Part shown: piece after piece, positions 44,937-53,780 of the stretch
Layout: every line of letters begins with the position of its first letter
Numbering within the stretch: position 1 is the stretch's first letter
From: Eubacteriaceae bacterium
Lineage (GTDB): Bacteria > Bacillota > Clostridia > Lachnospirales > Lachnospiraceae
Reading direction: 5' to 3'
NCBI GenBank assembly: GCA_902363805.1
Contig: CABJBF010000001.1
Span: forward strand, 62,001 to 126,000
DNA length: 64,000 nucleotides
The notes under the pieces: model-generated
Databases searched by the model: none
Told to the model about the DNA's origin: nothing
The model's input: the letters and a program-made list of their open reading frames with translations, nothing else
Position numbers and translations under genes: made by a program

Positions 44937-45719
44937 TTATTTTTGTGAATTATAATTTTCATTAATATAGTCTAAACACCTTTTCGCTAATAAATAGTAT
45001 ACAACAATAAGACAAATAATTACAAACGTAAAAACATTGCCGGTTACAATTAAAGCATGATAATCGGAACCGAGCCAGTAAACAAAAGTTGCCAATACAA
45101 ATCCCACTACGCTTACATACCATGTAGCTTTTATCCAACCACGCTCATCACGACATGCAATTCCCGGAGCTAATTTAAGAAAGCCGTGAGTGTAAAAAAA
45201 TGTTGTTATAACACCAGCGAACAAATATGCAAAACCAATAGCAAATACTAAATTACAAAGTAATATTCCATTAACGAAAAATGGCAGAATATAAATAATA
45301 ATGCTGAGAATTAAAGAAATAATACTGAGTAATATAGCATAATTAAATTGACGGCTGCCTTTGTTCTTGAGAAGAAAAGCGGCGATTGCAATTAAAATAA
45401 ATCCGACAATATCATTAAAAATATCTATATGAATATTGTCAAAAAATACTTTATCAATTACTTTGGCCTCGTTAGTTGAAACTGCATCTGAATTATCATC
45501 AGACAAAGAGCTGTCATGCTTGTCTTCTATCATTTTATAAGTACAGGAAGCTCCATAAGTTGATTTAATATTATAATATTGAAATTCGCCAATAACGTTG
45601 TCAGAGTTATTGTAATTGTTAGGATATGCTATTCCTGTGTCGATATTAACATCTAAAACAATAAATAAGAAACCAAGTAAAAATAAAATTATACTAAGTT
45701 TACCACGGGATAATTTCAT
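44937..45719 (-). CDS. Polytopic membrane protein of unknown function
   Basis: I do not recognise a family with confidence. The 260-residue protein has a first membrane helix at ~7-25, an exposed loop at ~30-95 rich in Asn, Asp and Ser with a Cys, then about six more hydrophobic segments (for example ILLSIISLILSIIIYILPFFV, WYVSVVGFVLATFVYWLG, VFTFVIICLIVVYYLLA). The layout recalls DUF998-like proteins. It lies between the ComEC-like gene (24 bases downstream on the same strand) and the divergent L,D-transpeptidase gene, so the first two could be cotranscribed. The ribosome site is GGAGGA, 6 bases before ATG. Confidence 0.7.
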   Translation of the reverse strand: MKLSRGKLSIILFLLGFLFIVLDVNIDTGIAYPNNYNNSDNVIGEFQYYNIKSTYGASCTYKMIEDKHDSSLSDDNSDAVSTNEAKVIDKVFFDNIHIDIFNDIVGFILIAIAAFLLKNKGSRQFNYAILLSIISLILSIIIYILPFFVNGILLCNLVFAIGFAYLFAGVITTFFYTHGFLKLAPGIACRDERGWIKATWYVSVVGFVLATFVYWLGSDYHALIVTGNVFTFVIICLIVVYYLLAKRCLDYINENYNSQK

Positions 45720-46088
45720 AGAATCCTCCTTATTAATATGTACAAAATTAATATGTATAAACTAAAAAAATAATACAAACGTCATATTTTTTTAAAGTGT
45801 ATCCATTGATGTCACCAAATGAAATTTTAAAGAGATAACATTTGTAATAAATATTAATAATATAATATGTGTGATGCCGGTAGGAGTACGTAGTACGTAA
45901 CAATCTATGGGCGTAAAAATCGGGACTTTTGCCACAACATCATATGTGTATGATGTGAATTGAAACAATTTTAATAAGTCGATTATAACCTATTTAAAAT
46001 TAAAATCCAATAGTATTTGATTATTCAAAATTTAAAGTGTATAATATTTTACGATTATAAATAACCCTTATATTATAGGAAAGGAATT
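45720..46088. other. Intergenic region before the L,D-transpeptidase gene
   Basis: This 369-base gap contains palindromic element B (45872-45943) and otherwise AT-rich sequence without an ORF. A TTTAAAGTGTATAATATTTTACGATT string near 46030-46055 could hold a -10 (TATAAT at ~46039) for the transpeptidase gene, but I see no good -35. Confidence 0.5.
45872..45943. repeat. Palindromic intergenic element B
   Basis: The element begins GTGATGCCGGTAGGAGTACGTAGTAC and ends GCCACAACATCAT. It shares with element A the GATGCCGG start, the GTAC-GTA-GTAC hairpin (AGTGC-GTA-GCACT in A), AACAATCT and the ACATCAT end. The ends are inverted with respect to each other. It lies between divergent genes, as does element A. 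Confidence 0.65.
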
Positions 46089-47603
46089 ATGGAAACAATG
46101 AAGAAAAAATTAATGATGTTAGTACTTTCATTAGTACTTTGTGTTACTACAGTTGGTCAGTTTAGTACACCGGTACAGGCTGAAGAAAGAACAGATTACG
46201 TTATTAAAGTTAATAAAGGGACAAACTGTGTTACAGTCTATGATAAAGACGGGAAGCCGGTTAAGGCTATGATTTGTTCTCCAAGTAATGAAACACCTGT
46301 AGGAACATTTTATACTCCTGTAAAATATAAATGGCATGAAATGATTGGTAACTGCTATGCACAGTACTGTACAAGAATTACTTGGGATGGAATACTTTTC
46401 CACTCAGTTTGGTATTACAAAAATGGTGATAAGTCAACAATGTCAGTATCAGCATACAACGTAATGGGTAACAAAGCATCTCACGGATGTGTTCGTTTAC
46501 TTTGCAAAGATGCAAAATGGATTTATGACAATTGTGCATTAAAAACAAAGGTAGTTATTTTTAACGGAACAAAGAAAGATGATCCATTAGGAAGACCATC
46601 ATTTACACCACTTTCAACAAAATCACGTACTTCATGGGACCCAACAGACCCAGACCCAAAGAATCCATTCAGAGGAAACAAGCCAACAATAACAGCTAAA
46701 ACAGCTACAGTTAAACTTGGTTCAAAGGTTAATGTAAAAGACTTAGTTTTAATTAAGGATTCAGCTGGAAATGAATTAACAGCTAAAGAAGCAAAGGTTA
46801 AAGTAAAAGGAAAAGTAAATACAGCAAAAGTTGGTAAATATAAAGTTACATATAGAATAACAGATAAACTTGGAAAGAAGACAAGCAAGACATTTAAATT
46901 TAATGTTATTGATAATAAGAAACCTACGATTTTAGTTGATAAAAAGAAAAAGACAGTTGCGATGACAACAACTCAGAATCTTTTAAATGGTGTAACAGCA
47001 CAGGCAGCATCAGGAAAAGATTTGACTCAGAAAATCAAGGTAAAAGTTATTGATGAAGCAGGCAACAAAGTAAGAGTAAAACAGGGAAATGTTACATTTG
47101 ATAAAGCAGGAACTTACAAAGTTGTATACAAAGTAACAGGAAATAATAAGAAAACAAGAACAACAACAGTTAAGTACAATGTTGTTGACAGAGGAGTTAA
47201 ATTAACTGTAAACACTAACATTACAATTAATCAGGGTGAAATATTTGAACCATTAAAATATGTTTCAGAATTAAAGACATTTAAGGGCGTTGCTATTGAT
47301 ATCGCTAAGAATGTAAGCATTACAGGTACAGTTAATTCAAATGTTCCCGGAACATACAAGGTAGTATATGCAGCAGCTAACAGAGGAATTGCTTATACAA
47401 GAAGAGAAGTTGAAGTAACAGTAACAGTAGTTGCTAAGACACCTGAAACAACTACTGTACCGGAGACAACAAAGGCTCCAGAAACAACTACTACACCAGA
47501 AACAACAAAGCCTGCTGAGACAACAAAGCAGGAAGAAACAACTGCACCACAGACAACAAAAAATTCAGCTAATCAGGATAAAGATTGGTCAGAAAGATAT
47601 TAA
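46089..47603 (+). CDS. Secreted L,D-transpeptidase (YkuD) with Ig-like repeats
   Basis: The 504-residue protein has a signal peptide (MKKKLMMLVLSLVLCVTTVG), a YkuD catalytic domain at ~35-160 with the HSVWYY His and the catalytic Cys in ASHGCVRLLCKDAKW near residue 134, then two or three bacterial Ig-like or cadherin-like repeats (VGKYKVTYRITDKLGKKTSKTFKFNV, AGTYKVVYKVTGNNKKTRTTTVKYNV, PGTYKVVYAAANR) and a Thr-Glu-Pro tail (ETTKAPETTTTPETTKPAETTK). It should cross-link peptidoglycan with 3-3 links or attach proteins. The ATG at 46089 has AAAGGA close before it; an in-frame ATG at 46098 is also possible. Confidence 0.88.
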   Translation: METMKKKLMMLVLSLVLCVTTVGQFSTPVQAEERTDYVIKVNKGTNCVTVYDKDGKPVKAMICSPSNETPVGTFYTPVKYKWHEMIGNCYAQYCTRITWDGILFHSVWYYKNGDKSTMSVSAYNVMGNKASHGCVRLLCKDAKWIYDNCALKTKVVIFNGTKKDDPLGRPSFTPLSTKSRTSWDPTDPDPKNPFRGNKPTITAKTATVKLGSKVNVKDLVLIKDSAGNELTAKEAKVKVKGKVNTAKVGKYKVTYRITDKLGKKTSKTFKFNVIDNKKPTILVDKKKKTVAMTTTQNLLNGVTAQAASGKDLTQKIKVKVIDEAGNKVRVKQGNVTFDKAGTYKVVYKVTGNNKKTRTTTVKYNVVDRGVKLTVNTNITINQGEIFEPLKYVSELKTFKGVAIDIAKNVSITGTVNSNVPGTYKVVYAAANRGIAYTRREVEVTVTVVAKTPETTTVPETTKAPETTTTPETTKPAETTKQEETTAPQTTKNSANQDKDWSERY

Positions 47604-47606
47604 GAT

Positions 47607-48314
47607 ATGTATACATTTGAAACAATGATAAGCTACAGTGCTGTTGACAGAAATGGAAATTTGCCACTATATGGAATTTTAAATTTGCTGCAGGATTGCA
47701 CTAATATGCAGTCTTCAAGCATAGGAATGGGAGTTGAGCATATGAAACAGGTTAACAAAGGATGGATACTTGTTTCATACAAAATCTCATTAAAAAAGAA
47801 GTTAAGATATGGCGAAAAAGTCCGTGTTGGAACGGCAGCAAGTAGTTTTAGCAGCTTTTATGGAGACAGAAAATTTCAAATAGAATCGCTAGATGGTGAA
47901 AAATTAGTAGAAGCCGATAGTATATGGGTTTTAATGGACATGGAAACACGCCATCCCATAAGAGTATCCGAGGAAGAAAGAAAAGGATATGTAATTGAAG
48001 AAGGAATAAATGATTTGAAGGCTGACAGAAAAATCAAATTCTCTTCTGAAAGGGAAAAAGTTGGTGAATTTAAAGTCCTAAAGACTTATATAGATAATAA
48101 TGGTCATATGAATAATGCTGATTACTTAAGGGTTGCAGCAGAATTTGTACCGGCAGATTTTGAATACTATGAGGTTGATATTATCTATAATAAGGAAGCT
48201 ATGGAAGGCGAAATGATGACAGCATATTTGCATCGTGAGGAAAATGAAATTGAAATTACATTTGAAGATAAAGATGAGAATGTACTGGCAAAGGTAAGAC
48301 TGCAAAATAAATAG
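47607..48314 (+). CDS. Acyl-ACP thioesterase
   Basis: The 235-residue protein has two hot-dog domains: DRNGNLPLYGILNLLQDCTNMQSSSIG near the N-terminus and YIDNNGHMNNADYLRVA near 155, with the Asn-x-His-x-x-Asn element of FatA/FatB-type thioesterases. It releases free fatty acids from acyl-ACP. It begins 4 bases after the transpeptidase stop with a weak ribosome site, so it probably depends on translation of that gene; a link between them in lipid or wall metabolism is not evident. Confidence 0.9.
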   Translation: MYTFETMISYSAVDRNGNLPLYGILNLLQDCTNMQSSSIGMGVEHMKQVNKGWILVSYKISLKKKLRYGEKVRVGTAASSFSSFYGDRKFQIESLDGEKLVEADSIWVLMDMETRHPIRVSEEERKGYVIEEGINDLKADRKIKFSSEREKVGEFKVLKTYIDNNGHMNNADYLRVAAEFVPADFEYYEVDIIYNKEAMEGEMMTAYLHREENEIEITFEDKDENVLAKVRLQNK

Positions 48315-48399
48315 CATTATAAAATAAAACAATTCATTACTCAGGAATAAGGATAAATGATTTTAGACTAACATTTTAGGAATAATGAATAAAAATATT

Positions 48400-48427
48400 A
48401 AGGCGGGAGTAGAAATCTCCCGCCTTA
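48400..48427 (+). terminator. Terminator after the thioesterase
   Basis: AAGGCGGGAG (48400-48409) pairs perfectly with CTCCCGCCTT (48417-48426), with loop TAGAAAT. The tail is TATAAAA, not a pure T run, but the stem is very stable. Confidence 0.8.
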
Positions 48428-48563
48428 TAAAATATAATAAAGTCGTAAATAATTAATAAAATGTCTGATTAAAATTAAAAAATTAAAAAATAGTTAGAAA
48501 ATATATTATGGCAGGCATTTAAATATTTATAAATAAAAACAGATACAGAAAGGACGGAAACAC

Positions 48564-49394
48564 ATGATTGAATTAGGAAAATATCAGATATTAAAGGTAG
48601 TTAGAAAGTCAACAATAGGAGTATATCTTGGGGATGAAAGAGAACAGGTATTGTTACCAAAGAAACAGGTACCACAGGATATTAGTGTTGGCGATTCAAT
48701 AAAAGTATTTATATACAGAGATTCAGAGGACAGACTGATTTCTACTGTAAATCAGCCACTATTAACATTAGGTGAAGTAGCAATGCTTACAGTAAAAGAT
48801 GTTTCAAAAAATGGAGCATATCTTGACTGGGGACTTGAAAAAGATTTGTTCCTTCCATATAAAGAACAGACAACGCAGGTAAGACCGGGTGAAAGATACT
48901 TGATAGCTTTATATATTGATAAGAGTAGCAGATTATGTGGAACCATGAATGTATACGATTATTTGGAAGATAATCCGCCATATGTGAAAGATGATCAGGT
49001 TTCAGGTATAGTTTACAATTATAATGAAAGATTTGGAGCATTTGTAGCAGTAGATAACAAATATCACGGAATGCTTTTAAAAAGAGAACTCCACAGAAAT
49101 GTTCAGATAGGTGAGCAGATTGAAGCAAGAGTTATAAATGTAAGAAAAGATGGCAAGATGGATTTGAGCCTCCAGAAGAAAGCATATTTGCAAATGGAAG
49201 ACGATGCAAAGAAAATATATGAAATAATAGAGGCAATGGGTGGTGAGTTGCCATATACAGATAAGGCAAAACCGGAAGTTATTAAAAATGATTTTAATAT
49301 GAGTAAAAACGAATTTAAGCGTGGTATCGGCAGATTGCTCAAAGAACGTAAGGTGTCAATTGGGGTAAATTCAATAAAATTAACAAAAGAATAA
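48564..49394 (+). CDS. S1-domain RNA-binding protein (CvfB type)
   Basis: The 276-residue protein has three S1-like folds in the CvfB order: ~1-60 (GEREQVLLPKKQVPQDISVGDSIKVFIYRDSEDRL), ~70-135 (LTVKDVSKNGAYLDWGLEKDLFLPYKEQ) and ~140-210 (VSGIVYNYNERFGAFVAVDNKYHGMLLKREL), plus a C-terminal winged-helix part (~215-275, MSKNEFKRGIGRLLKERKVSIG). CvfB proteins influence RNA metabolism and virulence genes in staphylococci; the precise role is unclear. The start is set by AAAGGA 8 bases before ATG. Confidence 0.88.
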   Translation: MIELGKYQILKVVRKSTIGVYLGDEREQVLLPKKQVPQDISVGDSIKVFIYRDSEDRLISTVNQPLLTLGEVAMLTVKDVSKNGAYLDWGLEKDLFLPYKEQTTQVRPGERYLIALYIDKSSRLCGTMNVYDYLEDNPPYVKDDQVSGIVYNYNERFGAFVAVDNKYHGMLLKRELHRNVQIGEQIEARVINVRKDGKMDLSLQKKAYLQMEDDAKKIYEIIEAMGGELPYTDKAKPEVIKNDFNMSKNEFKRGIGRLLKERKVSIGVNSIKLTKE

Positions 49395-49558
49395 TGCCGA
49401 TATACAATTTAGCCAAATTATAAAATTATATTTTGTCTATTTACAATATAGAATTTTCTCTGGGGCTGATTTACAATAACCACTGTAATAAAGAAGAGTA
49501 CGGAGGCGTGATTTGCGGAGTATGTTGCGCCAGGCACTAGATATTAGAGGAGGAACTT

Positions 49559-50677
49559 ATGGCAAGTTTATCATTAAAAAACATTAGCAAGGTATATCCT
49601 AACGGATTTGTTGCAGTAAAAGATTTTAACCTTGAAATCAAGGATAAGGAATTTATCATTTTCGTAGGACCATCAGGTTGTGGTAAGTCAACAACACTTC
49701 GTATGATTGCAGGTCTTGAAGAAATCTCATCAGGAGAATTATATATTGGAGACAAGTTAGTTAACGATGTAGAACCTAAAGATAGAGATATCGCAATGGT
49801 TTTCCAGAACTACGCTTTGTATCCACATATGACAGTATATGATAATATGGCGTTCGGTCTTAAGTTAAGAAAAGTACCTAAGGCTGAAATTGAAAGATTA
49901 GTTAAAGAAGCAGCTAAGATTCTTGATTTGGAACACTTACTTGACAGAAAGCCAAAGGCTTTATCAGGTGGTCAGAGACAGAGAGTTGCTATGGGTCGTG
50001 CAATCGTTCGTGATCCTAAGGTATTCTTAATGGATGAACCTCTTTCAAACTTAGATGCTAAGTTAAGAGTTCAGATGCGTGTTGAAATTGCTAAGATTCA
50101 TAAGAGATTAGGAGCAACAATCATTTACGTTACTCATGACCAGACAGAAGCTATGACACTTGGTACAAGAATCGTAGTTATGAAAGATGGTGTAGTTCAG
50201 CAGGTAGATTCACCTAAGAACTTATATGATAATCCGGTTAACTTATTCGTAGCAGGATTCATGGGATCACCACAGATGAACTTCATCGACGCTGAAGTTG
50301 AAAGAGATGGAGAAGATGTTAAACTTCACATTGGTCAGGCAAGACAGTACATCACAGTACCAGCTGATCAGGCTAGAGCTTTAGTTGAAGGCGGATATGT
50401 TGGAAAGACAGTTGTTATGGGTATCAGACCAGAAGATATTCATGATGAAGAAAGCTTCATTGAAATGTCACCTGAAAGTGTATTTACAACAACAATCAGA
50501 TTATACGAATTATTAGGTGCTGAAGTTTACTTATACTTCGATGTAGAAGGATTCGATTGTACAGCAAGAGTAAATCCTCGTACACAGGCTAGACCTGGTG
50601 ATGAAGTAAGAATGGCAATGGATCTTACAAAGTTGCATATCTTTGATAAAGAAACAGAACAGGTTATCACAAACTAG
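49559..50677 (+). CDS. msmK: Multi-sugar ABC transporter ATPase (MsmK/UgpC type)
   Basis: The 372-residue protein has Walker A GPSGCGKSTTLRMIAGL near residue 38, Q-loop FQNYALYPHMTV, signature LSGGQRQRVAMGRAIVRDPKVFLMDEPLSNLDAKLR near 138-165 and a TOBE-type regulatory domain at ~245-370. It is the shared ATPase for several carbohydrate importers; no permease or binding protein gene lies beside it, which fits an MsmK-like shared energizer. The leader has GAGGAGG. Codon bias is strong, so it is highly expressed. Confidence 0.93.
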   Translation: MASLSLKNISKVYPNGFVAVKDFNLEIKDKEFIIFVGPSGCGKSTTLRMIAGLEEISSGELYIGDKLVNDVEPKDRDIAMVFQNYALYPHMTVYDNMAFGLKLRKVPKAEIERLVKEAAKILDLEHLLDRKPKALSGGQRQRVAMGRAIVRDPKVFLMDEPLSNLDAKLRVQMRVEIAKIHKRLGATIIYVTHDQTEAMTLGTRIVVMKDGVVQQVDSPKNLYDNPVNLFVAGFMGSPQMNFIDAEVERDGEDVKLHIGQARQYITVPADQARALVEGGYVGKTVVMGIRPEDIHDEESFIEMSPESVFTTTIRLYELLGAEVYLYFDVEGFDCTARVNPRTQARPGDEVRMAMDLTKLHIFDKETEQVITN

Positions 50678-50696
50678 TAAAAATGAAATAAATGTG

Positions 50697-50743
50697 AAAA
50701 AAAGAGGAAATGCACAAAAAAAGTGTATTTTCTCTTTTTTTTT
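50697..50743 (+). terminator. Terminator after msmK
   Basis: AAAAAAGAGGAAATGCAC pairs with GTGTATTTTCTCTTTTTTTTT around an A-rich loop, ending in nine T residues. Confidence 0.85.
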
Positions 50744-50924
50744 AATGAAAATTATATTAAACTATAGAATAAGAATGTGTTGAGTTTATTTTGATGGAAA
50801 TAAAAAGATAAACTCTAGTCAGAAAAGATTTACGTACACATAAAATTTATAATTTTAAATTATAATTTCTTAGAAAACAAAATGTTGGGATGCATTAAAT
50901 TATAAAGAAATAGAGGTATACAGA

Positions 50925-52016
50925 ATGATTTCAAATCAGATACTACAATCAACAATCAAAGGAGTAAAAGACATATCAAGAGTTGACTTATATGTTGCTG
51001 ATACAGATGGGAAAATAGTTGCCAGTACTTCCCAGATTGGAAACCAGTTTAAAGATGCTATAATTGCATTCGCAGGTTCACCGGCAGATAGCCAGTCTGT
51101 TCAGGGATACCAATTTTTTAAGGTATATGATGAGAACCAGTTAGAATTAATTTTAATAGCTCAGGGAGCAAATGATGATGTATTTATGATTGGAAAGATG
51201 GCAGCCTTCCAGATACAGAATCTTTTGGTAGCGTATAAAGAAAGATTTGATAAAGATAATTTCATAAAGAATCTTTTGTTAGATAATCTTTTGTTGGTTG
51301 ATATTTATAACAGAGCTAAGAAATTGCACATAGACATGGATACAAGAAGAGTTGTGTGCATTATTGAAACAAAGAATGAAAAAGACAGTGTTGCATTAGA
51401 AACTGTCAGAACATTATTTGCAACACAGAAGAAAGATTTTATTACAGCAGTAGATGAAAAGAGCATAATCTTAATTAAGAATCTTGAAGAAAAACAAGGA
51501 TATGAAGATGTTCAGAAGATTTCAGAAACAATTGTTGATATGTTAAATACAGAAGCAATGGTTAAGGCAACAGTTGCATATGGTACAATTATTTCAGAAT
51601 TAAAAGAAGTGTCACGTTCTTATAAGGAAGCAAAGATGGCTTTAGATGTAGGAAAGATTTTCTATAGCAATAAGAGTGTTATTGCATATAACAACTTAGG
51701 AATTGGACGTTTGATTTATCAGTTACCTATTCCTCTTTGTAAGATGTTTATAAAGGAAAACTTCAATGGAAAGTCACCTGATGATTTTGATGAAGAAACA
51801 CTTACAACAATAAATAAGTTCTTTGAAAATAATTTGAATGTATCTGAAACATCAAGACAGTTATATATTCATAGAAATACACTTGTATACAGATTAGATA
51901 AATTACAAAAGAGCACAGGACTTGATTTAAGAGTGTTTGAAGATGCAATAACATTTAAGATTGCATTAATGGTAGTAAAATATATGAATTACATGGATAG
52001 TATGAATGAATTCTAA
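50925..52016 (+). CDS. CdaR/PucR-type transcriptional regulator
   Basis: The 363-residue protein has an N-terminal sensor part (~1-130, DLYVADTDGKIVASTSQIG, typical of the sugar-diacid recognition domain), a central GGDEF-like CdaR domain (~150-265) and a PucR-type C-terminal helix-turn-helix (LTTINKFFENNLNVSETSRQLYIHRNTLVYRLDKLQKSTGLD near 305-345). Its place right after the shared sugar ATPase suggests carbon control, but it is a separate transcript with a terminator between. The ligand is unknown. Confidence 0.88.
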   Translation: MISNQILQSTIKGVKDISRVDLYVADTDGKIVASTSQIGNQFKDAIIAFAGSPADSQSVQGYQFFKVYDENQLELILIAQGANDDVFMIGKMAAFQIQNLLVAYKERFDKDNFIKNLLLDNLLLVDIYNRAKKLHIDMDTRRVVCIIETKNEKDSVALETVRTLFATQKKDFITAVDEKSIILIKNLEEKQGYEDVQKISETIVDMLNTEAMVKATVAYGTIISELKEVSRSYKEAKMALDVGKIFYSNKSVIAYNNLGIGRLIYQLPIPLCKMFIKENFNGKSPDDFDEETLTTINKFFENNLNVSETSRQLYIHRNTLVYRLDKLQKSTGLDLRVFEDAITFKIALMVVKYMNYMDSMNEF

Positions 52017-52030
52017 ATATGGCTATAATG

Positions 52031-52056
52031 GAATGCGCAGTTTTTCTGCGCATTTC
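52031..52056 (+). terminator. Probable terminator after the CdaR-type gene
   Basis: GAATGCGCAG and CTGCGCATTTC form a 9-10-bp stem around TTTTT. There is no long T run after it, so it is only a probable terminator before ftsE. Confidence 0.55.
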
Positions 52057-52098
52057 AAATGCTTTTAGGAGTCACGACAGGTTGAGAGGACAGAGAAA

Positions 52099-52767
52099 AT
52101 GATTACGTTTGAAAATGTTACTAAGTCGTATGGTAATGGTGCACCGGCGCTAAGTAACCTTAATATAGAAATTGAAGAAGGAGAGTTTGTATTTGTTGTA
52201 GGAACAAGCGGTTCAGGCAAATCAACATTTATTAAATTACTTTTGAAGGAATTAGAACCGACAGAAGGAAAAATTATCGTAAACGATACTGAATTAAGAA
52301 AACTAAGATCAGGAAAGACTGCAAAATACAGAAGAAAAGTAGGAGTTGTATTTCAGGATTTCCGTCTTTTGAAAGATAGAAATGTATATGAAAATATCGC
52401 ATTTGCACAGAGAGTAATAGGTGTGTCCACAAGAGAAATAAAGAAAAATGTTCCTAGAATGTTATCTTTAGTTGGGCTTTCTGAAAAATATAAGTCATTT
52501 CCAAATGAGTTATCAGGTGGTGAACAGCAGAGAGTTGCACTTGCAAGAGCGTTGGTAAATAAGCCGGCATTGTTGTTGGCAGACGAGCCAACCGGAAACC
52601 TGGATCCGGGAAATTCATGGGAAATCATGAAATTGTTGGATGAGATTAACAAACAGGGAACGACGGTAGTTGTAGTTACGCATAATATGGAAATAGTTGA
52701 GCGAATGCAAAAAAGAGTAATTACAATGAAAAAAGGAATAAAGGTAAGCGATAGTAAGGTGGATTAA
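52099..52767 (+). CDS. ftsE: Cell-division ABC ATPase FtsE
   Basis: The 222-residue protein has Walker A VGTSGSGKSTFIKLLLKEL near residue 36, VVFQDFRLLKDRNVYENIAFA near 85, signature LSGGEQQRVALARALVNKPALLLADEPTGNLD near 140. It pairs with FtsX to control peptidoglycan hydrolase activity at the septum. It ends 2 bases before ftsX. The start follows AGGACAGAG. Confidence 0.95.
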   Translation: MITFENVTKSYGNGAPALSNLNIEIEEGEFVFVVGTSGSGKSTFIKLLLKELEPTEGKIIVNDTELRKLRSGKTAKYRRKVGVVFQDFRLLKDRNVYENIAFAQRVIGVSTREIKKNVPRMLSLVGLSEKYKSFPNELSGGEQQRVALARALVNKPALLLADEPTGNLDPGNSWEIMKLLDEINKQGTTVVVVTHNMEIVERMQKRVITMKKGIKVSDSKVD

Positions 52768-52769
52768 AG

Positions 52770-53678
52770 ATGAAAATTAGAACAGCATTATATTGCCTTA
52801 AACAAGGGCTTGTAAATATAAAGAGAAACAAATTATTTTCACTTGCTTCGATTAGTACAATAGCTGCCTGTGTATTTTTGATTGGTATGTTTTATACAAT
52901 TGTAGTAAATTTTCAGTACATTGTAAAATCAGCAGAAGACCAGGTAGGAATTACTATATTTTTTAACGAAGGAATAGATCAAGCAGGAATTGATGCCATA
53001 GGGGCGCAGATAGCTGCAAATGATAAAGTGGCAAATTACACATTTACTTCAGCAGAAGAAGCGTGGGATAATTTTAAAGTAGAATATTTTAAACAGAATG
53101 AAGACTTAGCAGAAGGATTTAAGGATGACAATCCGTTGGCAAATTCAGCATCTTATACAGTATATTTGAAAAATATAGAAGACCAGAAAAGCTTTTCAGA
53201 TGAGATGTCTCAGGTAGAGGGTGTAAGAACAGTAAATTATTCAGAAGGAACAGTAAGCGCAATGACAAGCTTTGGAAGGCTTGTTGGATATGCATCTGTA
53301 GCCATAATTGTTGTATTGCTTGCTGTAGGTATTTTCCTTATTAGTAATACGGTAATGATTGGTATTTCTGTTCGTAAGAAGGAAATAAAAGTAATGAAGT
53401 TAATTGGTGCTTCAAATATTTTTGTAAGAGCGCCATTTATCATAGAAGGTATAGTTATAGGTTTAGTAGGAGCAACAATTCCATTAGTACTTATTAAAGT
53501 GTTATATGAAAAGGTTGTTGCATTCGTAATGCAGCAGTTTAGCGCATTATCTTCTATAATTGTATTTTTACCACAGAGCACAATTTTTGCAGTATTGGTT
53601 CCTATGGGATTAGGAATCGGTGCAGGAATTGGATTTGTAGGAAGTATTTTATCAATTAGAAAGCACTTAAAGGTTTAA
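52770..53678 (+). CDS. ftsX: Cell-division membrane protein FtsX
   Basis: The 302-residue protein has an N-terminal membrane helix (~22-45), a large extracytoplasmic loop (~48-170) that contacts the hydrolase, and three C-terminal helices (~175-200, 225-250, 268-295). The motif VMIGISVRKKEIKVMKLIGAS is the FtsX/permease signature. It is the partner of FtsE, and the M23 peptidase downstream is the natural target of its outer loop. It ends 6 bases before leader motif copy 2 begins. Confidence 0.95.
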   Translation: MKIRTALYCLKQGLVNIKRNKLFSLASISTIAACVFLIGMFYTIVVNFQYIVKSAEDQVGITIFFNEGIDQAGIDAIGAQIAANDKVANYTFTSAEEAWDNFKVEYFKQNEDLAEGFKDDNPLANSASYTVYLKNIEDQKSFSDEMSQVEGVRTVNYSEGTVSAMTSFGRLVGYASVAIIVVLLAVGIFLISNTVMIGISVRKKEIKVMKLIGASNIFVRAPFIIEGIVIGLVGATIPLVLIKVLYEKVVAFVMQQFSALSSIIVFLPQSTIFAVLVPMGLGIGAGIGFVGSILSIRKHLKV

Positions 53679-53683
53679 AGAGG

Positions 53684-53773
53684 AGGAAACAAAATGAACG
53701 AAGTTCATTTTCTATAAATGTTTCCGACGAACAGCCGCCGACCAAAGGGAAGGGGCAACACATATATGAGGAG
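53684..53773 (+). promoter_or_regulatory. Conserved leader-RNA motif, copy 2, with leader ORF MNEVHFL
   Basis: GGAAAC (53685-53690) pairs with GTTTCC (53720-53725). Inside, AAAATGAAC and GTTCATTTT make a perfect 9-bp hairpin with a GAA loop. A tiny ORF, ATG at 53694 to TAA at 53717, encodes MNEVHFL, with AGAGGAGG before it. GAC, a second imperfect hairpin (GCCGCC...GGGGC), AACACATAT and GAGGAG follow. The ORF lies inside the hairpin, so translation and folding exclude each other. It lies between ftsX and the M23 peptidase. Confidence 0.7.
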
Positions 53774-53780
53774 AATGTTC

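Noticed and set aside
53718..53780. In-frame upstream start of the M23 peptidase at 53718 (MFPTNSRRPKGRG...)
   Set aside because: It would translate the leader RNA as protein and bury the signal peptide 21 residues inside; the ATG at 53781 has a well-spaced AGGAG.
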